A stretch of DNA of 64,000 nt. Source: Chrysogorgia sp. JL179-B06 (Eukaryota; Cnidaria; Anthozoa; Scleralcyonacea; Chrysogorgiidae). The notes beneath the pieces are model-generated. The model was not told where the DNA came from and made no database searches. It saw only the letters and a program-made list of their open reading frames with translations. Numbering within the stretch: the first letter of the stretch is position 1; each line of letters begins with the position of its first letter. Shown here in pieces: positions 53,902 to 64,000 of this stretch. The stretch covers positions 187,501 to 251,500 of the forward strand of contig JAYKKM010000375.1 of the NCBI GenBank assembly GCA_035772405.1, written 5' to 3'. The position numbers and the translations under genes are program-made.

Positions 53902-55139
53902 GTATTGAATTGATTGTAGATCGTTGTTGATAAGTTTTACAAGTCCGTTGGCGAGTACGAATATTCTACACATAACGTTCACTGTGGCTTTTTTACTGAT
54001 TGGCTTTTTTATTGATATTGATGGGAATCAATATTCCCGACTGGGTGTTCACAATCTTTTTTCCAGTGGCGACTTTCGCGTTATCTTCGATAGATCTTAG
54101 GTCAACAACCAAAGCGAAACCGTCTTTGTAGAACTTCTGGATACTAATATGCTGGTCGTAGTCTAGTTTTTGTCCAAACAATCTTTTTGCTTCTCCCCAG
54201 AATCTCGATTTCGGTATTCCTTGACTATAGACAATATTTGGCACGCCTTCTATAGTGAGTTTGACTGACTCTATGTTTGGGTAGTCGTACTCCTCACGAT
54301 AGAGTTCTTGTTTTGTTTGTGAAGAGTAAAACGACGGCTTTCATCGATTTTCTCGGCAGGTTAATGTTTTATTTACGAGTGTGCTTCCTTTATCCCACTC
54401 GACAGTCTTCATTAGTGTGACGTGTTCGTATGCATGATAGAGATCTATACCGGATGCGTATAGAGACGATACTTCATCAGCGATCTCTTGACTCTCAATA
54501 GTTTCGTATTCCAACTCAAGGTTCCCTAAGGTGTAGCCATCCAAATTTAATCCAGATTGAGCCACCATAATATCAGATGCTTTGGGGAGTGTGATTATTA
54601 CCTGAAATTATTGTTCGTATTGTATACGGTGCGTATAAACCGTGATCTTCTAAAATCTTCTCAAGTTGAACTTTTTGTTTGGTGTCATGAATAGAGAACA
54701 TCGGAGCATCGCTTCTTTTTGTGTGTCTCCACTAGTGGCGCCGCTGTCGTTCTTTGAGATTAACTTTCGAAGGTTCTCGTTTTCTATACCATGTATTCAA
54801 CCATCTGATCTCGTTCACTGTTAGATTTCCAGAGGTCTTTATATATGCCGATGACGCTTTCACAACTGTTGTCGTACACGGATTCACCCACTAATTTTAT
54901 CACCAGTCTCTCAAATAAATCATGATTTCGTGTTCGAACTTTTAAAGTCGAATAGAAGATGGAGACTGGAGGGTAGCAAACAAGTGTGCTTTTTTTCTCG
55001 GGATGTCGACGTATAACTCCTCCCCTGGATTGGCTTTGTTGAGGTTCAGCGTTACGACATGACGGGTTATTGTGCCTTTGATAGTAGATATTTCACGACG
55101 TCTATACCCAGGAAACAACTCCTTTTCGTTCGTATACAA
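53902..55139 (-). pseudogene. Remnant of the major capsid protein gene
   Basis: It is collinear with 4869-6113 over nearly the full length, in at least four frames: 55139 on (ELFPGYRRREISTIKG), 54568-54341 (LGNLELEYETIESQEIADEV) and 54244-53993 (IVYSQGIPKSRFWGEAKRLF). Numerous frameshifts; non-functional. Confidence 0.8.
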
Positions 55140-55159
55140 ACTGTATATTATAACATATG

Positions 55160-56385
55160 TTTTATTTTCTTCTCCTTTGTTTGTACTGATCGTAGACGAA
55201 CCATGTTAAAGCTATTGCTATAGGATCCATAAATTAGACGCTAACCAAGATACACCTTCAGCTCCCCACTTTAAAACTGTCGCCACCATGTTTAGCAGTG
55301 GTGCGAGTAGAGGACCAACCAATTTAGCTGGATTAGCTATAGCTTTTCCTAATTTTCCAAGCGATTGACTATTGTACCTTTGACGATAGCGCCTCTAGCA
55401 CCTATTACTATGGTATAGTTATTATCAGCTATAAAGATTGAGATTTTTTAAACCTTTCGAGTCAATTTAAATCGTTACCGTCAAACTCGTCTTTTAATAC
55501 ACCTACTACCTTGTCGTGTTCTGGTCTCACGTTGTTTTCTATACGGATGCTATGCCTTCAAGTAAGCTGTTTCACTAACGCTCTTATAGAACTGTTCTTT
55601 TAGAGGGTCTGATTCGTTTAAGGACTTATTGAGTCTATATTGATCATGCACCTATATTATATCTAATGACTGTATTTTCGTCTCAGTTGTGCCTTTTGGA
55701 TTGAGAGAGCCAGTGAATCTCTTGTTTATATTAATGAAGACACCTTGTGATGTTTCTATGAGTTGCTCCTCTCTTCGTTTAACTATGTCTCGTAGCTGTT
55801 CACTTGTGTTAGATATTATGTCTTCTGATACATAATCCGAGGTTGTGTTGTCGCCGTTAATTTCCTCAACCATACCAGGTAAAGTGACTCTGTGCACCTC
55901 AACAGCTCTACTTAACAGACTCTTGATTTCTTAAGAGCTGTTTGTGACTTTTTAGCGTCACTGTACACTATAGACCTATTTTTTAACACCATAACTATCT
56001 TTTCTTCGAATTCTAACCCGATAGGGCGACCTTTAACAGCAAATATTACTTTTGATTTTTTTACTATACTCTTCTCTATAGGCTTCTCCGTCCCCAACGT
56101 TAATTTTAACATCGAGATGGTTCAATAGAAACTGTTTTCGATCTCTTGTTATTGACGTAGAGATTGTCCTTCCATCGTGTTTGAATTTGGGATATCATCA
56201 AATATGTCATTCACTCTTTTGATGTTAGTGTTAAATGAGCTAGAACCAATATTCACAAGTTCGTCATTGTCTAAGTCGGTTTCCTGGTCTACTTCTTTTT
56301 CTTGTCTTTCACGCTCTTTTTTTCTCAAGTTCTTGTTACTTTCTTGCATTTCGATGAAATCGAATCCTCCTTCAGCCATTATATA
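55160..56385 (-). pseudogene. Remnant of the coiled-coil/membrane protein gene
   Basis: The N-terminal MAEGGFDFIEMQ near 56381 and the C-terminal hydrophobic region near 55160-55400 match the ends of the gene at 6136-7535. The middle (55652-56112) has open pieces (FININKRFTGSLNPKGTTET) and is more divergent than the ends. Several frameshifts. Confidence 0.7.
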
Positions 56386-56387
56386 CT

Positions 56388-57155
56388 CAATATTTTGAAT
56401 ATCACTTTCTGGTATCCATGAGTTATGTTTATTATCATAACCTAACCATTTAACCAAAGCCATCTTTTTACCTATAGTCTCACCTTCTTTCTCTTTAGTA
56501 TCTTCTCAAGTTCTCAATCTTATAAACGTCTTCTTTATCAACGTCTGATAGTTCTTCATAAAACTTACCGATGATAGGTAGGTTCATCTATCTCCTACAC
56601 ATTACGGTCACCGCGTATAACCTTTAACACTTTGAACAGTTCTTTAGTGAAGTTAGCTTCATACCCTTTGGTGAAAATGCTTTTGTACTTTGATATCCTG
56701 ACAGTCTCACCTACTTTCAACTTTGGTAGTGGGTGTCCACTGAAATGGTGTCCAAACAATATGGTCCATACACCATTCCCGTTTTTCTTACTCACGATCC
56801 AAAATGTCAATCCATTTATACGTTCCTTTACTATAAAAGTACTTCCACATAGACGTCTTAAGTGTTCTATTAAACCGCTCCACGGCTGCTGCCTTTTTAT
56901 CAGAGTTAGTGCTAAGGTATCATATCGTGTTTCTCCAATAGATCTTTCACACCAACGTTATAGAATTATTTACAATCATCAAACTGAACTAACTTTGGAT
57001 ATTTACCAAATCTAACCTTAGCCTTCTCCAATAACTCTGTGACAGCGTTAGTCATGTTTTTTTCTATAGACGGATATAGCGAATACCTACTAAGGATCTC
57101 AATAGCTGTTAGTATCGAGTAGTACCCTTTGTTCTTGTGCTTGTACAGTTACCCA
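56388..57155 (-). pseudogene. Remnant of the chromodomain integrase
   Basis: The minus strand carries MALVKWLGYDNKHNSWIPES (chromodomain end) and FKVLKVIRGD, KYKSIFTKGYEANF, GHHFSGHPLPKLKVGE, with the catalytic-core region to about 57150. The stop codon seen in the intact copy is absent, so the frame runs into MAEGG of the next gene. Multiple shifts and deletions. Confidence 0.75.
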
Positions 57156-57157
57156 TA

Positions 57158-57862
57158 CTTAGACGCTAACAACTTGTATGGTTGGGCTATGAGCCAGTAC
57201 CTACCTACAGGAGGTTTTAGGTGGATGACTGTCAAAGAGACTAAAAATAATCAATTTCGATAAGTACAAAGATGACTCGAAAAAAGGATTGATATTAGAA
57301 GTTGATCTAGAGTATCCTACAGAATTACACGATCTACATAACGAGTATACCCACTAGCTCCTGAGAACGTTAAAATACGTAATGAGATGCTATCGAACTA
57401 GTCTACTGTAAGACCATTCAAAAGAAGTTTAACATCTCAGTAGGAGAGGTCATGAAGCTAGTACCTAACTTAGACAACAAAAAGAAGTACGTCGGTCCTC
57501 CACTATAGAAACCTACAACTGTACAGAAACTTAGGAACAAAAGTCAAGGTGTATAGAGTGCTACAATTCAACCAATCCCCTTGGTTAAAACAATACATCA
57601 ACTTCAACACAGATAAGTGAACTCAAGCTAAAAACAACTTCGAGAAAGACTTCTTCAAACTAATGGATAATAGTGCATGTGTTCGCCGGAAGACGATGGA
57701 AAATCTCCGAAAACGTGTAAATATCGTACTCGTGAAAAGTGCGGACAAACTGAAGAAACTAGCTGCGAAAGCCACCTACGTTAGTAGCAAATGTTTAACG
57801 ACAACTTAGTAGCTGTACACAAAATCAAAGAAACACCAACTCTAGACAGGCCAGCGTACGTG
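57158..57862 (+). pseudogene. Polymerase fragment in inverted orientation
   Basis: Plus-strand frames give LDANNLYGWAMSQYLPTGGF (motif A), then YKDDSKKGLILEVDLEYPTE and QFNQSPWLKQYINFNTDK, FEKDFFKLMDNSAC (motif B, damaged). It aligns with about 15,700-16,350 of the intact element but is on the strand opposite to that expected relative to the integrase, so an inversion joins them at about 57155. Confidence 0.8.
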
Positions 57863-58740
57863 GCTAATTTAATTTATTTATTAACGATATAAACTTCTTC
57901 GTTGTTGAGGTATCCCTTAGATTATATGACACAACCGAATACTATGCAGATGTTTCTCCAATGGTACTGGAATTCAAGATCAATAGAGAACTTAACATTC
58001 TTTCGCAGTGGTTCACGTTAAATTCTCTAACTATATTAACTCATCTAAAACCCAAGCTCTTTCGCTAGGACCATCTAAATACGAATATAACTTCTACCTG
58101 GACGATCACTCTATTGACATTGAAGACTCTTTAAAAATCCTTGGGTTAAGTATTGACCCTTTACTGACATTCAAAGTGCATATAAAGAATCAATTAAGAA
58201 AAGCGTATTCGAAAACTGCCTGAGCTCTCCGAAGAATTAAGCGATTCATACCGCAAGATGTGATGATACGACTGTAAGTCTTTTATCTTACCACATCTTG
58301 AATACTGTAGTCCGGTTTTGGTGGGTATTGGTGAGACTGAATCTAGAAAACTGGAAGATGCAAATTACTATATCTTAAGAACGATACTGGATGCAACCAA
58401 GACCCGTTCCTATGAAAGCCTTCTTGATCAAGCGAAAATTAAATCTCTCACCAACCGAAAATATTTTCAATCACTAGTTTTACTTTTTAAATGTATGAAA
58501 GAATTACATGGACCTCAGTACATTCAACAATTTTTTAAGTTAAGAACAGTTAGCTATAATTTTAGAGGTTCCGGCACGAAACTTGAACAATTACCATTTA
58601 AAACAAAATGGCTTAAATAATCAGCCGATTTTGGAATAGTTTACCATTAACAATTCGTCAAGAAGATAATTTTAATATTTTTAAAAGTCTGCTAAAAGAA
58701 GTTGAGTTTAGACCGAATATTTATCTGGATTAATCCCATT
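57863..58740 (+). mobile_element. Non-LTR reverse transcriptase 3-prime fragment
   Basis: It starts FINDINFFVVEVSLRLYDTT (damaged catalytic region), then KTQALSLGPSKYEYNF, LKILGLSIDPLLTFKVHIKN and 58318-58620 with LEDANYYILRTILDATKTRS and FKCMKELHGPQYIQQFFKLR. This is the C-terminal part of a CR1/L2-like element, truncated at its 5-prime side inside the Polinton relic. Confidence 0.75.
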
Positions 58741-59375
58741 CTAATTATGTAATATATATTCTTCAAAAACTCATTAATATTCATTAACCAAATTTTCCAA
58801 TCACATTTCCGTATTTAGTCACGCGCAAGGCTTTTATACCTGATAAAATCCATGAATACTAATCAGCATGAAAATTATATAAAGTCTCTACGAACTTTAT
58901 ATAAAATTCCTGCTAATTTGCATTTCATACATCAACTCAAAGACCATATTTGCATATCGAAAACAAATCGATTTACATTGTTCTAAATCAACCCAATTTA
59001 CCTCTAATAGAAACCAGTACACTCCCTAGTGATTACAATCAATTGTTTTTGAAGCTATTTAAAACACTCGAACTCGCGTTTTATCATATCTAAAATGCTC
59101 GCGCTGCGCGCTCGCATTTTAAATATGATAAAACGCGAGTTCGAGTGTTGTAAATACTACATATGGAGCTACTACAAGTACTTTTTCTACTATTGTGTAA
59201 TGAATGAATGAATCAACTAATTTATTTACCGAGGGTAAAAGAAGTAACAGTAAAAAACTGACAAACTTGTGGCCCTCTTACATTATATAAATTATAAAAC
59301 AGTATTAAAATAGCTATATCTATTGATTACAGATTTAGGTTACAGATTCTAAAACTAAATTCTAAAAATAAAAAA
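58741..59375. other. Non-coding stretch with a strong palindrome
   Basis: 59064-59152 is a near-perfect inverted repeat (CACTCGAACTCGCGTTTTAT and its inverse around CGCGCTGCGCG). Nothing else was recognised. Confidence 0.6.
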
Positions 59376-59945
59376 CTAGATTTTATAATGTTCAATATCA
59401 TTGTAACTTTCCTTAAAAAATTCAAACATACTGTTTTTAAAAGAGTTTATAATATTGTCTTTACATTTAATTATCATAGGAAGGGAGTTCCAATAGCGCG
59501 TCATCGATACGGAAAAGGATCTTCCTCCCTCGGTCCCCCGTTTGAATCGGGAACAAAGGAGATTCGTACTTCCATGCCTACTTGTTCTGTTTGAAAAGGA
59601 TCTTCCTCCCTCGGTCTCCCGTTTGAATCGGGAACAAAGGATATTCGTACTTCCATGCCTACTTGTTCTGTTTGAAATGTCTGAGTTTCTGGTTAACAGT
59701 TCAGCCATATAGGCTGGACAGATCCCGTGTAGCCACTTGTAAACTAGGACTGATTTATTTATTTGGACTTCGTCAAGCGTTACCTTCTGTCTGACGGTAT
59801 ATCTAACTACGCTTACGGACACTACAAAATTAATGAGATGGTGAGGCCCTAACACACCTCCCAAATAATTCTCCACACATAGAAAAGAACATGGGGTTCT
59901 GACGGACCTCTCCAAGCAGTCAAATCCATATAATAGCTTTCTCAA
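59376..59945 (-). pseudogene. CR1-like reverse transcriptase C-terminus with internal duplication
   Basis: The minus frame (189 codons) has INKSVLVYKWLHGICPAYMA, ELLTRNSDISNRTSRHGSTN and TRYWNSLPMIIKCKDNI, the C-terminal region of CR1-like ORFs. A segment of about 34 codons (SNRTSRHGSTN to GGRSF) is present twice in tandem (about 59505-59690), one copy differing by two residues. Open but 5-prime truncated, so not a functional gene. Confidence 0.7.
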
Positions 59946-60165
59946 ATGGATCTACACTTTGGAAAAATCGAATCCATAAAATAGATTTCTCAAATGGATC
60001 GATATGTTGGAAAAGTTGAATCCATATAATAGCTTTCTGAAATGGATCGACACTTTGGAAAAATCGAATCCATATTAATAGATTTCTCAAATGGATCGAT
60101 ATGTTGGAAAAGTTGAATCCATATAATAGATTTCTCAAATGGATCGATGGAAAAGTGCGCCTATA
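59925..60165 (-). repeat. Tandem expansion in the right terminal repeat of the second Polinton
   Basis: About five copies of a 45-50 bp unit (CATTTGAGAAATCTATTATA, then TGGATTCAACTTTTCCAACA on the minus strand), two variants alternating. The left terminal repeat (53208-53285) has a single unit. Confidence 0.8.
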
Positions 60166-60180
60166 GCCCCTTGTACTATA

Positions 60181-61838
60181 AGTAGACAACCCCCACATAT
60201 ACCGTAACAAAGGGATGCCGCCGCGCGCTGATTGGTCGAGAAACGCACGTCATGCTGAGCGTGACGAACGCCGTGACTCACATATGACTCACGCGTGACG
60301 AACGGATATAGCCTGACGAACAGAAGTAATTGGTTATAATTATGTAGCGAATATAGGCTATATAAGCCCGGTGACTTTGTATAGTTGTTACTTTTCCTAC
60401 AGTGTTCTATACTTGTAGATTTTACAGTTTGCTGTCTTTGATAGTGTTTTCGCTTCTCCTGGAGAATTAGATATAGCGTGACGAACGGAAGTAATTGGCG
60501 CTCACGAATATAGCCCCCGTGACGAACGCGTGACAAACGGAAGTTCTGCGGTATGCAAGTACGAATATAGAAATACGTATCGGCAATAATCCCTCGCATT
60601 TTGTGTGAATAATATTTTAATATTTTAGATGAGGTTAGTTATAACCAAGGTTAAACCAAAGGAGACGTGCTACGATACGTACGCCCCAGGATATCGATGA
60701 CGCACAAGATTGACATTCGAATGCAACGCAACCGTAATCCGATAGCATTCGAAGTTATTGTCACGCAATAAACGCAAACGACGCAGTGCACAGTAATCAA
60801 CGCGGAAGAAATACGCACCCACCATCCCACCTCTTTAACAAGATTTAATTACTCCATCAGTTCCACAACTGATGTTTGAAGGGTACAGGTAAGGTCCGAT
60901 TGGTAAGCGGATCAGGATCAGTAGGACCAATCAATCTGATCCTATTCCAAGCATCACGGAACCAATCAAACAGGAGCCAATCGGACCACCTGTTACCCAA
61001 CCAACCAAACAGGTAAGTTTAAAGTATAAATATTGGTAAAACTCCGACAAACAGATTTAGTCGAGGTATGGTTTAATTGAATGATTTGCAAGAGCGTGGT
61101 ATAGCTAATGTCCGGAAACGTTTATACCAGGTGTTTAATAATTTACTTGGGCGTGTGGTTATGAATATATTCGACGCAACTTGAGTATCCCATTTCGCTG
61201 TCGTTCATGTCTAGAAAGCGAGTCGAAAGAATCTTAGCTGAAATCGAACGAGTGACCCAGTCGAACGATTCACCTTTTTATGTCGAGACGCCGAACGGTG
61301 GGACGGGAATAAAACGAACGTGATCGCAAACCCAGACAAATAGCACCATTTATATCAACTAGATAAATTGGGATTAATGAGAAGCATGCAACGTCTAAAA
61401 ATACCATCACGCAATATCGCAAACTAATGACAAGCACCCGTAATCTTTGTCCCGCTCGTCGCAAAAGGCCAAATCGATGAACGCTATCTATACATTAAAG
61501 ATTATCAAAGGCCATTGGCGAACTTGCTTACGAATTGCGCGAAAAAGCCAGCGTTCCACTCAGGCAGTGCGGTATCAACGTTTGAAAGCAATTTGGGCGA
61601 CTGAATAAACATCGTCTCAAATGTCTCGATGGACACTTATTTGCGCTGCTTTATTCGGGTCCGGAAGCGTCAAAACGTATTTACGCCCGCGATAATCATT
61701 GCGATGTAATCTCAAATTAATAACAAGAACCGCGCTTATAAAAGCTCGATGGTAATACAGAGCCAATACTTTACTTACAGTGTTAAACCGTAGTTTCTTG
61801 CGTCTACCGAGTCGGACTCTGGGGGTATTGTGGGGTGC
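60181..61838. other. Non-coding sequence of unknown origin
   Basis: 60245-60545 holds several copies of GTGACGAACG and GAAGTAATTGG. 60880-61015 is rich in CCAATC/GATTGG boxes (GTCCGATTGGTAAGCGG and its inverses) followed by a TATAAATA at about 61025, which could be a promoter-like region. No ORF with a domain was seen. Confidence 0.4.
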
Positions 61839-62372
61839 TTAGTCCTCCGATAGTCTTAAATAGTCCTAAATAGTCATCCAATAGTCCTAAATAGTCCTCC
61901 AATGGTTCTAAATAGTCCTCCGATAGTCTTAAATAGGCCTCTGATAGTCCGCCTATTGTCCTAAATAGTCCTCATGTAGTCCTAAATAGTCCTCTTATAG
62001 TCACAAATTAGTCCTCCGATAGTCTTAAATGGTCCTCTAATAGTCTGAAATAGTCTTCCGATAGTCTTAAATAGTCCTCCTGTGGTCTTAAATAGTCCTC
62101 CAGTAGTCTTAAATAGTCCTCCTGTAGTCTTAAATAGTCCTTATATAGTCCTAAATAGTCATCCAATAGTCTTAAATAGTTATCCTGTAGTCCTAAATAG
62201 TCCTAAATAGTCCTAAATAGTCCTCCTGTAGTCTTAAATAGTCCTTATATAATCCTAAATAGTCTTCCTGTAGTCCTAAATAGTCATCCAATAGTCCTCA
62301 ATAGTCCTCCAATAGTTCTAAATAGTCCTCCGATAGTCTTAAATTGTCCTCTGATAGTCCTCCTATTGTCCT
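61839..62372 (+). repeat. TAGTCC-type minisatellite
   Basis: About 25-30 degenerate copies of CCTAAATAGTCCTCCAATAG-like units (about 20 bp, built from TAGTCCTAAA and TAGTCCTCC halves). No coding role. Confidence 0.9.
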
Positions 62373-62477
62373 AGCGGGTATGGAGTGCCCTCAGCATCAA
62401 GTCATATTTGTGGAACGGGATGTTCCGAGACAGATTTTGAGTTTAAAAAAGTATTTATTTCAATTCAAATGTTTACA

Positions 62478-63946
62478 TCAATAAGGTCGGCTTCTCAGGA
62501 GATAGCGATACTTGAGTATTCTAATTTTTGTTGGATTATGAGTTTCATTCTTGGGAATTGGCGTAATGTAATGGTCACTTTCATGCAAGTCTTCATCCGA
62601 CGCATTAAACGAATTTTGGTATTCATAATTGTCTTGCCTATCACGGTTTTCTGTTTCTTCAGATTCTTCGTCTTCATCAGGATCTCTTTCATCTGAATAA
62701 CTTTCATCCACACCAATATTATCTGCATCTTCTCTTTCATCTGAATCACTTTCATCCACATTGGTGTCACCAGTGTGCCAGTGTCGTTTCGGATGTTCAA
62801 CTGTGAGAGGCGGCGTTAAAAAATAGTCCTTAGCCTTAGGTGAATCAGAAATATTTGGGGGATATGACGGACTTTGTTGCTCTGAAGCAACCACCAGATT
62901 TTGCGTAGGTTGATCTGATTGTTGATCTGGCCCACGAGTAGAACTTTGTTTCTTTGAGGCCACCGCTAGGCTTTTCGTTAACAGATTCTGAAGTTGATTT
63001 TGATGACTATTTTGAATATGAAGTTGATTTTGCAGTTGATTTTGGAATGTCTGGAAACGGTGTAATTCACTCGAGTAAAGGGTACTCTTTTCATATGGTG
63101 TTAACTGAGGAGCATTCATAATATTGTGCATCTGTTGATCCGAGTTGTACATAGAGTTGAGGATGGGTGGTTGTTGATACGATCGCTTTCGAATATAGTG
63201 GTCCAGGTTCTGTTGACCAGCGACATTTTCTTCGGGTAGTACGTTCGTTTTTAATCGACGTTGGTCGTCGGTTGTGGGTTTTAAATCAATCATGAGATAA
63301 TCGTGAGGACGACTTGTCGCTTCCTCGTAACTTTTCATAAACTCTTGAACATGGCCAGGGTTGACCTGTCGCGCTAAGACTGAGATTTGTTGCTTGTCCC
63401 GTGGAGATTTGAATAGTACGATATAGTGGGCGTTGAGTCTGATATTTCTGGTTTCTCTGCCTTGATGAAATATATTCTGAACAATGTAGATGACAGATAG
63501 ATTCCGATGATGACTACCCTTTGTGAATCGGTCTGCTATGCGTTTATATCCCTCTGACTGAGCCATAAGATCGTCGAGGACGATGAGGTTACGTTTGGAG
63601 ACATCTAAAAAGTCCTTTTTGTCAATGTCAGAGGGTATACCCTCGTTGAACTCAATGCCTGGTATAGTCGTGATCATATCCAAGTACATGGGTTGCCATT
63701 GTCCATATCACCAGATGATACGTTCAGGCGGAGCGCTGATGGTTGCTTGAGCATTTTCCAATAGCTTTCTCACCCATACCGTCTTGCCACTTTGAGTACA
63801 TCCAGCCACAATACACGCGAAAGGATGTTGCATAACTGTAGATCCACTGACCACAGGAGACGGCTCGTTGTATTTTTTTTTTCGTGACGGAGGCGATTAC
63901 TTGGGTTGGCAAATAATTTACCACAGTTATCACATGTGTAAGACAT
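62478..63946 (-). pseudogene. Zinc-finger plus packaging-type P-loop ATPase of another virus-like element
   Basis: An ATG at 63944-63946 starts a C2H2-type finger (YTCDNCGKLFANPSNRLRHE). After an A10 run (63866-63875) the frame shifts, and MQHPFACIVAGCTQSGKT carries the P-loop. An in-frame TGA (63708-63710) interrupts between IIW and YGQWQPMY. The remaining 403 codons have Walker B LIVLDDLM, then TKGSHHRNLSVIYIVQNIFH and LNAHYIVLFKSPRDK, a Gln/Pro-rich linker and an acidic, repeated tail (DESDSDERE). Related ATPases are scattered in aquatic-invertebrate genomes and I suspect an adintovirus-like or similar element. It is distinct from the Polinton ATPase at 4.2 kb. The neighbouring genes lie beyond the window. 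Confidence 0.65.
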
Positions 63947-64000
63947 GTTTAGCCAGCAACGGTAGTGCTCAGCTTTTTTTATTTTAGCCTTATTTATTAT

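Larger units (their letters stand above)
53182..60180. mobile_element. Decayed, rearranged second Polinton
   Basis: The left end AGTAGTATAGTATAAGGGCT... (53182) and right end AGCCCCTTGTACTATA (60165-60180) are inverted copies with GGCTATAGGCGCA next to both, so terminal repeats are recognisable. Inside are collinear remnants of the left-half genes of the Polinton at 2.3 kb, then a polymerase fragment in the opposite orientation and retrotransposon sequence. No clear target duplication was found at the right end. It is a different subfamily by its termini but close in its genes. Confidence 0.8.

Noticed and set aside
53176..60186. A 6-bp target duplication for the second Polinton
   Set aside because: AACGAG on the left has no match directly after 60180, so no duplication can be claimed.
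61270..61464. 64-codon minus-strand open frame
   Set aside because: No start element, domain or repeat support; within chance expectation.

Overview
The window looks like chromosomal DNA of an animal, most likely an aquatic invertebrate and possibly a cnidarian. It carries nine GT-AG exons of an ABCB/P-glycoprotein transporter on the minus strand, large AT-rich introns, and a dense load of Polinton/Maverick, pogo/Tigger, Penelope-like, CR1-like and foldback elements. There is no operon-style bacterial layout and I saw no rRNA, tRNA or CRISPR. The phylum is inference.

Layout. From right to left on the minus strand, the ABCB gene runs through exons at 49644-49763, 46842-46919, 46660-46743, 44613-44816, 42331-42431, 42062-42202, 27400-27556, 1864-2061 and 97-303. 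They encode the second membrane domain and the start of the second nucleotide-binding domain; the last exon(s) lie left of the window and the first half of the gene was not found to the right. Reading phases agree across all junctions. Almost everything between 304 and 49643 is therefore intron filled with repeats.

A 17,005-bp Polinton (2322-19326) sits in the intron between exons 27400-27556 and 1864-2061. It has 325-bp terminal inverted repeats, a 6-bp target duplication GTGCAA, and a paralogous empty target site at about 44.5 kb. Its left half, on the minus strand, has a small coiled-coil gene, a conserved 183-residue gene, the packaging ATPase, the major capsid protein, a coiled-coil membrane protein, a chromodomain integrase and a jelly-roll minor capsid candidate. 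A plus-strand cluster (9269-15075) has a 551-residue tail-anchored protein, several small membrane proteins, a Bro-N/nuclease/zinc-finger fusion, a VLTF3-like candidate and a tiny zinc-finger gene. The protein-primed DNA polymerase lies on the minus strand at the right end. Almost every gene start is preceded by an AT-rich TATAGTATA-like element. Seven genes are broken by frameshifts or a stop although the two terminal repeats look identical.

The rest of the intron holds a pogo/Tigger element with a divergent HIRAN-like second gene (20417-24343), a Penelope-like element with hammerhead-type cores and a CR1 fragment nested in it (25.6-27.3 kb), and an 11.2-kb minisatellite of 23-bp units with a 2-kb higher-order repeat (28572-39797). 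Next comes an unrelated minisatellite that also has 23-bp units (40054-40742), followed by several foldback elements. Upstream of the ABCB exons are another Penelope-like copy, a decayed and rearranged second Polinton (53182-60180) that has lost or inverted parts and gained retrotransposon sequence, a TAGTCC minisatellite, and at the right edge a broken zinc-finger plus packaging-type ATPase gene of a different virus-like element (62478-63946).
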